Part shown: piece after piece, positions 36,864 to 47,662 of the stretch
Layout: each line of letters begins with the position of its first letter
Numbering within the stretch: position 1 is the stretch's first letter
NCBI GenBank assembly: GCA_038239145.1
Contig: JBBSFB010000011.1
Span: 31,255 to 95,254 of the forward strand
DNA: 64,000 bases
Direction of reading: 5' to 3'
Source: PALSA-610 sp038239145
Lineage (GTDB): Bacteria; Actinomycetota; Acidimicrobiia; IMCC26256; PALSA-610
Program-made: the position numbers and the translations under genes
Notes under the pieces: generated by a model
Told to the model about the DNA's origin: nothing
The model's input: the letters and a program-made list of their open reading frames with translations, nothing else
Databases searched by the model: none

Positions 36864-37151
36864 ATGTCGGAGAACCTGCGGATACTGGCCAAATAGAGCG
36901 CGGCGATGGAATCCGACGACCGCAACGGCGTGTTCGAATTCTGGTCCGAGGATTTCGCGAGTCACGTCACCGAACGCGTCAGCCCGGAGAAGGTCGGCAC
37001 CGACGTTCGGGGCCAGGAACAACTGTGGTGGCAACAGGTGAAGTCGGCGTTCCCCGACATGACCTTCAGCGTCGACCTCCTGGTCGAGTCGGCCGACATC
37101 ATCGTGTCGAACTGGACCGTCAAGGGAACGCACACCGGCACCGCGTTCTGA
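36864..37151 (+). pseudogene. SnoaL-like protein with internal stop, truncated
   Basis: ATG 36864 begins MSENLRILAK, followed by TAG at 36894-36896. The same frame goes on MESDDRNGVFEFWSEDFASH and SNWTVKGTHTGTAF to a stop at 37151. SnoaL/ester-cyclase relatives are about 130 to 150 aa, so the C-terminal strands are missing too. Translation could restart at ATG 36906 (81 aa), but the fold would be incomplete. Confidence 0.75.
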
Positions 37152-37158
37152 GCTACGC

Positions 37159-39675
37159 GTGATCCTTCGGTTCGCGAATTGCGAGTTGGATCTGGCCCGC
37201 ATCGTCCTGCGCCGGGACGGGAACGAGGTCAAGCTCGAACCGAAGGCCTTCGACGTTCTCGCGTACCTCGTACAACGCCGGGGCACAGTCGTCCGCAAGG
37301 AGGAACTCCTCGACGAGATTTGGGGCGATCGCTTCGTCAGCGAGTCCGCGCTCACTACCCGTATCAAGGTGATCCGCCAGGCCGTCGACGACGACGGCGC
37401 CCGGCAGGCGATCATCCGCACGGTTCACGGCAAGGGCTACGAGTTCATCGCGCCGGTCGACGCGACCGTGGCCGCGATCGCGCCCACGAGTCCGCCACTG
37501 CCGACCATCGCCGGACTGGGAACCTCCATTCAGCCGTTGATCGGTCGCGACGCGCTCATGGCCCGCCTCGTCGCCGCGCTCGCCGCCCATCGCTTGATCA
37601 CGCTCGTCGGCCCCGGCGGGGTCGGGAAGACCTCACTCGGGCTGGAGCTCGCGCGCGCGGCTGCGGCCGACTACTCCGACGGCGTGCACGTTGTGGAGCT
37701 CGTGAGCGTCGTCGATCCGGAGGCGACGTCGGCCGCGTTCGCCACCGCAATCGACGTCAATCTTCGGCGGAGCAGTTTGATCGACGACACGATCGTCGAC
37801 ATGCTGCGGCCTCGAAACAGCCTGCTGCTGCTCGACAACTGCGAGCACCTCGTCGAATCCGTCGCCGCGCTCGTGAGCCGGATCCTGAGCGAAGCCCCGT
37901 TCGTGTCGGTCGTCGCCACGAGCCGCGAACCGCTGGCGGTCGCCGGCGAGCAGGTGTGGTCGGTCGAGCCGCTGTCGACGGCGGCCGAGAACGCGGTGTC
38001 CCCAGCCGATCTGATCGCAATTCCCGCGGCCGCCCTGTTCGTCGCCCGGGCACGCGCCGCCGACCCCGGTTTCGTCGTCGACGATACGACGGCGCCCGTG
38101 ATCGTAGAGATCTGCCGTCGCCTCGACGGCATCCCGCTCGCGATCGAGCTCGCGGCCGCACGCGTGCGGGCGATCGGCGTCGCCGAGCTCGCGCACCGGC
38201 TCGACGAGCGCTTCGTGCTCCTCAAGGCGATGCGGCGCGGCAGCGACCCGCGCCATCGCACCATGCACGACGCCCTCAGCTGGTCGTACGACATGCTCGA
38301 CCCGGACGAGCGGGAGCTGTTCACTGCGCTTTCCGTGTTCGCAGGATCCTTCGACCTCAGTTCTGCGGAGGCAATATCCGGCGACGCGGAGGCGCTCGAT
38401 GTCCTCCAGCGCCTCACCGAGCGTTCGATGCTGACGGTGCGCCCCCAGGCCGGCGGCGCGACCCGTTACGAATTGCTCGAGACGCTCCGCGACTACGGTC
38501 ACACCCGTCTCGACGACGACCGAGCAGTCGAGCTCTTCACGTCCCACGCCGAGCACTTCGCCGGCGAGGCAGAGCGCATCGGGCGAGAGTTGGGTCTGCC
38601 GAGCGAACCGCAGGCGATGGCGCGCGCGGAATCGTCGTTCGCCGACCTGCGCTCTGCACAACGCTTCGCGCTCGAGGTCGGCGCGCTCGACGACGCGTTC
38701 GGGTTGATCGCGTCGCTCCGAGAGTTCGCGATGCGGGCCATGCGCTACGAGGTCTTCGCGTGGGCCGACTCGGCCTGCCGCGCCCCCGGTGCGCTCGAGC
38801 ATCCGTTGGCGCCGTTGTTGACGGGCATGCGCGCGTACGGGGCGTGGGTACGGGGCGAGTTCACCCTGGCCGTATCCCTGGCCGAGGAGACGCGCGAGCT
38901 CGAGACGGCGCTCTCGTCCGTCCCGAGCGGCCTTGCGGAACGGGTGCTCGGCAACGTCCTCTTCATGAGGGACCGCAGCGATCTCGGCCACAAAGAGGGC
39001 GATCGTCAGATCCAGCTGGCGAAAGCATCCGGCAACGACTCGCGACTCGTGCACGCGTTGTACATGGGCGCAGTAGCACTGAGTTCCGACGGCCGTTACG
39101 ACGAGGCACAAGGTGTCGTCGCGCGCGCTCGCGGTTTGGCCCAGAAGACGGGTTGTCCCACTGACCTCGCCTCGGTCGCGGTAGCCGAAGGATTCGTGAG
39201 TCGGGACGAGTCCGACGCCCTCGAAGCGTTCCTCACCTCCGAACGCATCGCTCGCTCTGCGGGAAATCGCTGGATGAGCGCCTTCGCACGCACCGAGTCC
39301 AGCGGCTTGCTGGTCGCTCGCGGTGAGCTCGAAGAGGGCTGCGCAGGTCTCGCGGAGACGGTCGCACTCTGGTCCCGCTCGGGCGAATGGTCTCAGCAGT
39401 GGCACACTCTCTCCCGCTGCGTCATCGCGCTCTATCGGATCGGGAACTCCGACCTCGCCATGGAGCTCGTCGGCACGATCGAGACGCACGCAACGCTCGG
39501 TGTCGCGCCGATGTCCACGATCCTGCGGGGCGTCGCGATGGCGACGCGCGACGCGATGATGGAGGATCTCGGAGCGGCGCGGGCCGAAGAACTTCGGGCG
39601 ACTGGCGCCGTCTGTCCCATCGAAGACATCGTGCTCCGTACGCACCGAGCCTTGCAGGCGCCCTCCGCACGATAG
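37159..39675 (+). CDS. Winged-helix/NB-ARC/TPR transcriptional regulator
   Basis: 838 aa from GTG 37159, seven bases after the SnoaL relic. Residues 1-98 are an OmpR/PhoB-type winged helix (KLEPKAFDVLAYLVQRRGTV, and IRTVHGKGYEFIAPV). Then comes an STAND ATPase: LVGPGGVGKTSLGLELA (Walker A, about 152-168), LLLLDNCEHLVESV (Walker B), VVATSREPLAVAGEQVW, and an IPLAIELAAARV motif. The C-terminal 400 residues are TPR-like helices. This resembles the large AfsR/SARP-related regulators with ATP-dependent switching. Target genes unknown. Confidence 0.85.
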   Translation: MILRFANCELDLARIVLRRDGNEVKLEPKAFDVLAYLVQRRGTVVRKEELLDEIWGDRFVSESALTTRIKVIRQAVDDDGARQAIIRTVHGKGYEFIAPVDATVAAIAPTSPPLPTIAGLGTSIQPLIGRDALMARLVAALAAHRLITLVGPGGVGKTSLGLELARAAAADYSDGVHVVELVSVVDPEATSAAFATAIDVNLRRSSLIDDTIVDMLRPRNSLLLLDNCEHLVESVAALVSRILSEAPFVSVVATSREPLAVAGEQVWSVEPLSTAAENAVSPADLIAIPAAALFVARARAADPGFVVDDTTAPVIVEICRRLDGIPLAIELAAARVRAIGVAELAHRLDERFVLLKAMRRGSDPRHRTMHDALSWSYDMLDPDERELFTALSVFAGSFDLSSAEAISGDAEALDVLQRLTERSMLTVRPQAGGATRYELLETLRDYGHTRLDDDRAVELFTSHAEHFAGEAERIGRELGLPSEPQAMARAESSFADLRSAQRFALEVGALDDAFGLIASLREFAMRAMRYEVFAWADSACRAPGALEHPLAPLLTGMRAYGAWVRGEFTLAVSLAEETRELETALSSVPSGLAERVLGNVLFMRDRSDLGHKEGDRQIQLAKASGNDSRLVHALYMGAVALSSDGRYDEAQGVVARARGLAQKTGCPTDLASVAVAEGFVSRDESDALEAFLTSERIARSAGNRWMSAFARTESSGLLVARGELEEGCAGLAETVALWSRSGEWSQQWHTLSRCVIALYRIGNSDLAMELVGTIETHATLGVAPMSTILRGVAMATRDAMMEDLGAARAEELRATGAVCPIEDIVLRTHRALQAPSAR

Positions 39676-39682
39676 CGCCGGA

Positions 39683-40933
39683 TCACTTCGACAGCGCTCG
39701 CGCACCGATCTGCTGATCGACGTAGGTGCGCAGGTGATCGCACAGATCGGCCGCGTCCGCCCCGAACCCGGCGATGAGGTTCGAGCGCCGGCGGCGCAGG
39801 AACGGCAGGCCGAGGAAATAAAGGCCCGGGATCGCGCCGACCCCTCCGTCGTGGATCACCCGGCCGCGATGGTCGAACGCGCTCGCAGGCAACCACGAAT
39901 ACGTCGGCCGGTACCCGGTCGCCCAGATACACGTCGAGAACCTTCGCAGATCCACTTCCGTCGCCGTCTTCCCGAGAATCGTCTGCGGCGGGTCCGAAGC
40001 CTCGATCACCTCGTCACCCAGACCGTGTTCAACGACGAACGCGTCGATACGACGAAGCAGGCGCGCGTGCTTGAGGTCGGCGTTCTTCGCCAGGTTCGCA
40101 AGCGAGCCGGAACACTGCCCGTTCTTGCCGCTGATCGCCATCAGGCGCCCGACGACCTGGACACCCTCGCCGTGAAGCGCATTGAGATCGAGGTTGCGTT
40201 GCTCGTCGTTCCCCACAAGTTGCACCGACGCGTGCCGGCGGGCGCGATCGACGTCGTCGACTTCGTCGTAGCGCTCGTCGAGTTGTCCGATCCGATCGAG
40301 CCACCAGTAGATGTCGCGGCCCCGGTAGGAGCGGGGCAGCCGCACGTGCTCGCCGACCGCGATCGTGACGTCGCGTCCGGCCCGACGGAGCTCGTCGGCA
40401 ATCTGCACGCCCGACGACGACGCGCCCACGACCAACACCTCGCCGTTGCCGTCGAGCTGTTCGGGTCGCCGATATTCCAGCGCAGTGAGCTGTTCGACCG
40501 TGCCGGGCACGGCCGCCGCGAAGTCGGGCACACGCGGATTGTTCGACGAGCCGCCCGCGGCCACGACGGCGTCGCACTGCCAACAAGCCTGATCGGTGTG
40601 CACCTCGAATCCGTTGTCAGTACGACACACCGACTCCACCGTGACCCCGGTCAGCACGGGCGGACCGAATTGCTTGCCGTAACCGTCGAGGAATGCGACG
40701 ACCTCCGCCGAGCGCATGAACCCATTGGGGTCGTCGCCCTGGTATCGATAGCCGGGCAATGCCGTCATCCAGTTCGGCGTGAGGAGCCGCAGCGAGTCCC
40801 AACGTTCCTCTCGCCAGGCGTTCCCGACCTGGCCGCGTTCGAGCACCACGTGGTCGATGCCGGCCCCTACGAGGCGATGGCTCATCGCGAGCCCACTGGG
40901 GCCGGCACCCACGATCATGACCGTTGCGCGCAT
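39683..40933 (-). CDS. FAD-dependent monooxygenase (FMO/BVMO-like)
   Basis: 416 aa from ATG 40933. FAD motif VMIVGAGPSGLAMSHRL at the start and a second nucleotide-binding GASSSGVQIADEL (about 175-187) for NADPH. STCIWATGYRPTYSWLP is the ATG-Y type motif of flavin monooxygenases, and NAWREERWDSLRLLTPNW is common in this subgroup. Downstream of osmC on the same strand (35 bp), so likely one transcript. Substrate unknown. Confidence 0.8.
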   Translation of the reverse strand: MRATVMIVGAGPSGLAMSHRLVGAGIDHVVLERGQVGNAWREERWDSLRLLTPNWMTALPGYRYQGDDPNGFMRSAEVVAFLDGYGKQFGPPVLTGVTVESVCRTDNGFEVHTDQACWQCDAVVAAGGSSNNPRVPDFAAAVPGTVEQLTALEYRRPEQLDGNGEVLVVGASSSGVQIADELRRAGRDVTIAVGEHVRLPRSYRGRDIYWWLDRIGQLDERYDEVDDVDRARRHASVQLVGNDEQRNLDLNALHGEGVQVVGRLMAISGKNGQCSGSLANLAKNADLKHARLLRRIDAFVVEHGLGDEVIEASDPPQTILGKTATEVDLRRFSTCIWATGYRPTYSWLPASAFDHRGRVIHDGGVGAIPGLYFLGLPFLRRRRSNLIAGFGADAADLCDHLRTYVDQQIGARALSK

Positions 40934-40968
40934 GTCGATTCCTCGGTCGGAAGTCGTCGAGCTGCGGC

Positions 40969-41532
40969 TCAGGCCAGCGCGACCTGGACGGTCGTCGGGT
41001 TGGCGACGATGTCGAAAACGGCCGAACGCTTCTGCGACTGCGCGACGATCGCCTCGATGTCGGCCCGCGGCGCATCCGCGTCGATGTCGTAGGTCACGCT
41101 GATCGTGTCGAAGCCGTTGCGCACGTCCCCGTCGATGCCGAGGATCCCCTGAAGGTCCATGTCGGCTTCCACGGTCGCGGTCACCGAATGGAGTTGCACT
41201 CCGCGGTGGGTCGCGACGGTCGCGATACCCGCGGTCAGGCACGACGCCAACGCGGCGAGGACGATCTCGGGCGGGGTCGCGCCGTTGTCTTCCGAGGCGA
41301 AGACCTGCGGGTGGTCCGCGTCGATCGAGAAGGCCTGCCGGTGTGCGTGTTGTGCGCCGAGACCGGCGAACTCCGTGATCGTCGACCGGCTGTGGGTGCC
41401 CATGACCCACTCGCACTGGGCCCGCCACACGAACTTCGCCGCCTCCGGGGCGTCGGTCAGCGCCTGGCGGGCGCCTCGCAGTGCTTCGATGTTCACTCCG
41501 TTGTCGACGGTCGGTGCGTCGGTCTGAGTCAT
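40969..41532 (-). CDS. OsmC-family protein
   Basis: 187 aa from ATG 41532. OsmC features: TEFAGLGAQ, PPEIVLAALASCLTAGIATV with the first redox Cys, and QKRSAVFDIVANPTTVQV where the second cysteine of peroxidatic members is missing. It may therefore be non-peroxidatic or use another partner. Precedes the FMO gene and is perhaps part of a redox response. Confidence 0.78.
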   Translation of the reverse strand: MTQTDAPTVDNGVNIEALRGARQALTDAPEAAKFVWRAQCEWVMGTHSRSTITEFAGLGAQHAHRQAFSIDADHPQVFASEDNGATPPEIVLAALASCLTAGIATVATHRGVQLHSVTATVEADMDLQGILGIDGDVRNGFDTISVTYDIDADAPRADIEAIVAQSQKRSAVFDIVANPTTVQVALA

Positions 41533-41703
41533 GTCGGAATCCCCTGTCGTCCGGCGCGGCCGGTTGCCGGCGCCGGAGTCCACCTTCGACGCTCGGCGGC
41601 TACACGTCATGCAGGTGAGGTGGCGTTGGCCTGACGGGACTCCTCAGCCGATCGCCACATGATCGTCAGGACTGGCGCCCGGCCGGACGCCAGGATCCGC
41701 CCT

Positions 41704-42537
41704 ATGACGATCGAACAGCACGACACCACGGCGACGCCGGACGGTAACGACTGGAAGGCCGCGGGCGAGGCTTGGGGCAGTCGCGCCAACGACTGGTCGT
41801 GTCTTTACGAGCACTATTCCATCGACGTGCTGATCGCGCTCTTCACGGGACTGGGCGTGGGGACCGGTACCAACCTGCTCGACATCGCCTGCGGTTCTGG
41901 CCTGGGCGTACGCATCTCTGACGCAATGGGCGCGATCGTCGCAGGCATCGACGCGGCCGCGGATCTCGTCGAGGTCGCGCGCGAACGCACACCGGCGGCC
42001 GACGTGCGGGTCGGCTCGATGTACGAGCTGCCCTGGCCCGACGCGTCGTTCGACGCCGCGGTCTCGGTGAACGGGATCTGGGGCGGCTGCGAGCCCGCGC
42101 TCGACGAAGCGTTCCGCGTGCTCCGCCCCGGAGGTCTGATCGGCATCAGCTTCTGGGGACCGGGGCCGCCGCTCGACATCCGAACCTTCTTCCGCATCTT
42201 CGCCGTACACGCACCGGACGAACACCGCGGGTCGATGCGGACGCTGAACAACATCGCCAAGCCCGGCGTAGCCGAGGACATGCTGACCGCGAGCGGATTC
42301 TCGGTACTCGGCCGTGACGGTCGCACCTCGGTCGTGGAATGGCCGGACGCGGAGATCGCATGGCGTGCAATCTCGAGCGTCGGACCCGCGGTTCCGGCGC
42401 TCCGCACCAACGATGTGTCGCTCCTCAAACGCGACGTGCTCGAGGCCCTCGAAGCGTGCCGCGATCATCGGGGCATCTACCGCACGAAAAGCGACCAGCA
42501 ACTCGTGATCGCACGCAAGCCCCTCCTCACGACGTAG
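41704..42537 (+). CDS. SAM-dependent methyltransferase (class I)
   Basis: 277 aa from ATG 41704. Motif I LLDIACGSGLGVRISDAMGA (about 61-80), an acidic residue at the end of strand 2 (VAGIDAAADLVEVARER), and MYELPWPDASFDAAVSVNGI as motif II/III with FRVLRPGGLIGISFWGP afterwards. Ubiquinone-biosynthesis/UbiE-like family form. Methyl acceptor unknown. Ends just before a decayed DUF4262 gene. Confidence 0.82.
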   Translation: MTIEQHDTTATPDGNDWKAAGEAWGSRANDWSCLYEHYSIDVLIALFTGLGVGTGTNLLDIACGSGLGVRISDAMGAIVAGIDAAADLVEVARERTPAADVRVGSMYELPWPDASFDAAVSVNGIWGGCEPALDEAFRVLRPGGLIGISFWGPGPPLDIRTFFRIFAVHAPDEHRGSMRTLNNIAKPGVAEDMLTASGFSVLGRDGRTSVVEWPDAEIAWRAISSVGPAVPALRTNDVSLLKRDVLEALEACRDHRGIYRTKSDQQLVIARKPLLTT

Positions 42538-42549
42538 CGCTTCTGGGGA

Positions 42550-42863
42550 AGAATCTGACCCATGGGTCGCACACGGTCGAGGCCGGCATGACGACGCGGG
42601 TGACCACTTCGTATTGACGTTGTTGACGATGTCGAACACGATCCGCTCGGCACGGGTGCAAAAGATCTTCGGCGACGACGGCATCCGGGGGCTGACGTGG
42701 GGGTGCACAGGTCGAGAAGGCCGACGGTGTAAGCCCACGATCCGAATCCGTCGTTCTCGCCGGGGCCCACGAACCCTTGGATTCCGTAGCCGTATCCCGC
42801 GATGTGCGCCGCGTCGAGAGCGACCACATCTTCGATGCTGCGTCCTTCGCACACTCTGCACAT
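42550..42863 (-). pseudogene. DUF4262 protein, frameshifted
   Basis: ATG 42863 starts MCRVCEGRSIEDVV, then GYGYGIQGFVGPGEND and WAYTVGLLDLC match the beginning of DUF4262 proteins. After that the frame is lost: an IFCTRAERIVFDIVNNVN stretch continues in another frame to about 42620. C-terminal strands are absent. Family function unknown. Confidence 0.7.
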
Positions 42864-42950
42864 GCCGGCCGCCTGTCAATGAGGTGTGACATCGACGCCT
42901 CATGCGAATCGGCATGATTCGCGGAGGCGTTGTCGGGGTACTTGTGGCTC

Positions 42951-43775
42951 ATGGCGACAACCAAACGCACCGCAAAGCAGACCACACGCAAGGCGACCAA
43001 GAAGACGGCGAAGAGCGTGGCGAAGACCGCGACGAAGGCGCGGCGGACCCCCGCCGCCCGGAAGGTCGCCCGAACCACGAAGTCGGCGACGCGGCGGACG
43101 ACCGCGGCCGCCAAGAAGACCGTCGGAGGTGCTCGGGCGTCCTCCCGCTCGACGGTCGCGAAGAAAGCACCGGCGCACCGGCGGGCCGGAAGCGCTCCCG
43201 TCGACGCGATTGCTCTGCTGAAGCAGGATCATCGTGAGGTCGAGCAACTGTTCAAACGGTTCGAGAAGTTGGGCAGCAACGAGCACGCCGCGAAGCGGAA
43301 GCTGGTAGCCGCGATGATCGAAGGCTTGTCCGTGCACGCCGAGATCGAGGAGTTGGTCTTCTATCCGGCCGTGCGCGCCGACGCCCGGAAGTCGAAGTCG
43401 GACGTGTTGGAAGCGCTCGAAGAGCACCACGTCGTGAAGGTCGTGCTGAGCGAGCTGGAGGATCTTGCTCCTTCCGCCGAACGCTTCGACGCCAAGGTGA
43501 CCGTCATGATGGAACTGGTGCGTCACCACGTGAAGGAAGAGGAGGGTGAGCTCTTCCCCGAGGTTCGGGAGCAGATCTCTCGGCGAGAGCTGCTGGAGCT
43601 AGGCGACCGACTTCGTGACGCGAAGCGTGTCGTACCGACGCGTCCGCATCCCTGGGCGCCCGACGGACCTCCGGCCAACGCCGTTGTGGGCGGAGCCGTC
43701 GCCGTCATGGACCGAGCCCGCGGAGTAGGTCGGCGCGCGATCGACCGGGTGCGCGAGGAACTCCCCGGTTTGTGA
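42951..43775 (+). CDS. Hemerythrin HHE protein with histone-H1-like tail
   Basis: 274 aa from ATG 42951. Residues 1-80 are Lys/Ala/Thr/Arg repeats (KRTAKQTTRKATKKTAKSVA) as in H1-like tails of actinobacterial HU-type proteins. Residues about 90-225 form an HHE four-helix bundle: LLKQDHREVEQLFKRFE, HAEIEELVFYPAV, EEHHVVKVVLSELE and RHHVKEEEGELFPEV, with histidine and glutamate metal ligands. The C-terminus is basic. Iron- or oxygen-sensing domain joined to a nucleic-acid-binding tail; a chromatin-linked sensor is an inference. Confidence 0.82.
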   Translation: MATTKRTAKQTTRKATKKTAKSVAKTATKARRTPAARKVARTTKSATRRTTAAAKKTVGGARASSRSTVAKKAPAHRRAGSAPVDAIALLKQDHREVEQLFKRFEKLGSNEHAAKRKLVAAMIEGLSVHAEIEELVFYPAVRADARKSKSDVLEALEEHHVVKVVLSELEDLAPSAERFDAKVTVMMELVRHHVKEEEGELFPEVREQISRRELLELGDRLRDAKRVVPTRPHPWAPDGPPANAVVGGAVAVMDRARGVGRRAIDRVREELPGL

Positions 43776-43827
43776 GGTGGGAGGCTGTCCCTCTCGAACT
43801 CTCCGGGGGCAGGCCGTAACCTGAGCC

Positions 43828-45651
<1,824 letters not shown>

Positions 45652-45676
45652 GTCGAGGCTCAGTCGTTCAAGCTGC

Positions 45677-45703
45677 GACGGCCTGACCGGCCGCTAGGCC
45701 GTC
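45677..45703 (+). terminator. Hairpin after ABC-F gene
   Basis: GACGGCCT (45677-45684) and AGGCCGTC (45696-45703) form an 8-bp perfect stem with an 11-base loop, 25 bases after the ABC-F stop. No T-run follows. Its right arm overlaps the end of a minus-strand pseudogene. Confidence 0.4.
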
Positions 45704-46740
45704 TGAAACATTCGAGCGCGTTCGGCCGGAGTGGCGAGCGCAGCAAAGTGATCGAGTTTGTCCAGGGCCGGGAACAGCGCGGTCAGGAACGGCGCTGTAG
45801 GTCGTCTACGGCAACCTGGTCGGCATCAGCGCTGAGGTCCCACATGAGATCGAGGCGTGATGCTGCCATCCAGCTCAGGACGTCCGCGGCGCCTGTCCAT
45901 TCCATTTCGGTCTTGATTCCGGTCAACACGTGGCGCACAAATCGAATGGCGTGTGCGGCTACGGGTTTGGTCGACAGATCCGGTTCTTCTCGGTCGTCGA
46001 GCGTCCCGATGCTTCGACGAAGCCCGTCAACGCGACCGACAGACTGAGATTCACTCGGGTAATCGCCTGCAAGGTGATCACCTGGTCGGTGCAGATCACC
46101 TTCGGCGCGTTGTCGCTCAGGCCCGCCGACGCACAGTGAACGTGCAGATCTTCAGGACTCGTCGGAATCGATCCGTGTTCGAGCGTGATCGCGACGCGGC
46201 CGATGCGCTTCACGTGGCCGAGTCTCACGACGTTTTCGATACGACGGAGCTGATCCAGCTCGCCGGCACTCGCGGTCGCGCCCCTCAACATGGACGGCCG
46301 GACGGACCTGTCGATCCGCGACGCCACACCGACTTCCTCGAGACGCTCGTAGACCTAGTCGACGGTGTCACACTCGGCAAGTGCTTCCAGCTCCAGCACC
46401 ACACCCGCGAAGGTCCCAACGACACCGCGTGCGGGTTGGAAGAGGGCGCGGTTCAAGATCCACGAGTCACGAGCGCGGATCCAGGTGATGTCGTCGGGTG
46501 GAGTGCCCTGATCGAGGAGCCGACACGCGGCATCGATCGCCCGTTTTGCCGGCACCGATGATGACGTATCCGGCAGGGGGCTTCGCAACGCTTGTCAGCG
46601 CACCGACGGGAACACACGTCGTCCCGTCGTTCACTTCGAATGGGGGCGGATCCGTCGCCGGAACGCGCGACGCCATGTACGTGGCATCGACGATCCGGCG
46701 CCGCACGGTCGCGTCCGTTCGTGTGTCGGTCACGCGGGAT
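45694..46740 (-). pseudogene. NAD(P)/FAD-dependent oxidoreductase, frameshifted
   Basis: Ordered pieces on the minus strand: VDATYMASRVPATDPPPFEV and KPPAGYVIIGAGKT (dinucleotide motif GAGKT) up to about 46545; then AACRLLDQGTPPDDITWIRA, LNRALFQPARGVVGTFAGVV, LRRIENVVRLGHVKRIGRVA, HVHCASAGLSDNAPKVI, VLTGIKTEMEWTGAADVLSW, ending with a stop at 45694. At least four frame changes. The N-terminal FAD part is missing: the frame is fused to a beta-helix protein. Confidence 0.8.
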
Positions 46741-47491
46741 CGGATCAGGTTGTCGTCGACAACGTTGTGTTCCACGACGTTGTACGAGCTGGGGCCGTAG
46801 TCGTCGGTGAGGACGATGCCGTCGGAGTTGCCGTTCACGGTGTTGCCACTCGCGACGGAGTGAGTCGTGACGTTGAAGTGAATCCCGCCGCCGCAGTCAC
46901 CCGGATATTTGCAGTTCGGCATCTCGGTACCGTTAAAACCCTTGTTATTGTTCAGCACGTCGTTGTCGTCGATCGTCACGTGATCGAGAATCGGACCCGA
47001 AGCCGGGAGGAGATGCTCGTCGGACGGCGCGTCGACCCCGACGAGGATGCCTTCTCCGTTGGCGTTCTTGATCGTGAAGCCCCGGACGCTCACGTGCGAC
47101 GCGACGACCTGAATGCCGTTCTCCAAGCCGGTCGCGTCAATGAATGCATCGTGTCCCGACAGGGTCAGCTTCTTGTTGACGAGCACGTCTTCCTTGTACG
47201 TGCCCGCGCACGACCACCGTGGCCCCAACACGTGCGGCGGTTACGTCTGCCTCGATCGAGCTGAACGTCGCGCTCTTGCACGATCGTCCCGAGTTCGACG
47301 GGGAACCGTGAGGCGCGACGAAGATCACGCCGTGCTCGTGTCCCCGGTCTCCGCCGGAATGTTCCGCCCCGTCGCCAACCGGAGCGTGATGCACCCCGCT
47401 CGGCCGAGGCGCGCGCCACACCGACCAACCCGAAGACCAATACCGACGCTGCACAACCCGTAAGAACCAGCACGGTTCGACCAAGCTTCAC
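46741..47491 (-). pseudogene. Secreted right-handed beta-helix protein, fused and frameshifted
   Basis: GTG 47491 starts a signal peptide (KLGRTVLVLTGCAASVLVFG). After frame changes, AGTYKEDVLVNKKLTLSGHD, IQVVASHVSVRGFTIKNANG, ILDHVTIDDNDVLNNNKGFN and GNTVNGNSDGIVLTDDYG appear: parallel beta-helix rungs of NosD type. Near 46740 the frame runs, without a break, into the oxidoreductase sequence. Therefore two unrelated genes were joined by deletion. Confidence 0.8.
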
Positions 47492-47662
47492 AAGCCACAC
47501 CCCCCCGACATTCGAACGACACAATACGGTCGCACTGCGTATGGAGGGACGTTGTCCAGCGTCGCCAACATGTCAAGTCAGCAGCACATTGTGTCCCGAA
47601 ATGCCCGAGGTCCGGCCAGTTTGACTAGCCCGTCGACTGCGCACGGCTACGCCAATTCGCGT

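Noticed and set aside
42900..43240. Antisense frames over the Lys-rich tail resembling secreted proteins
   Set aside because: They mirror the repetitive codons of the hemerythrin tail.
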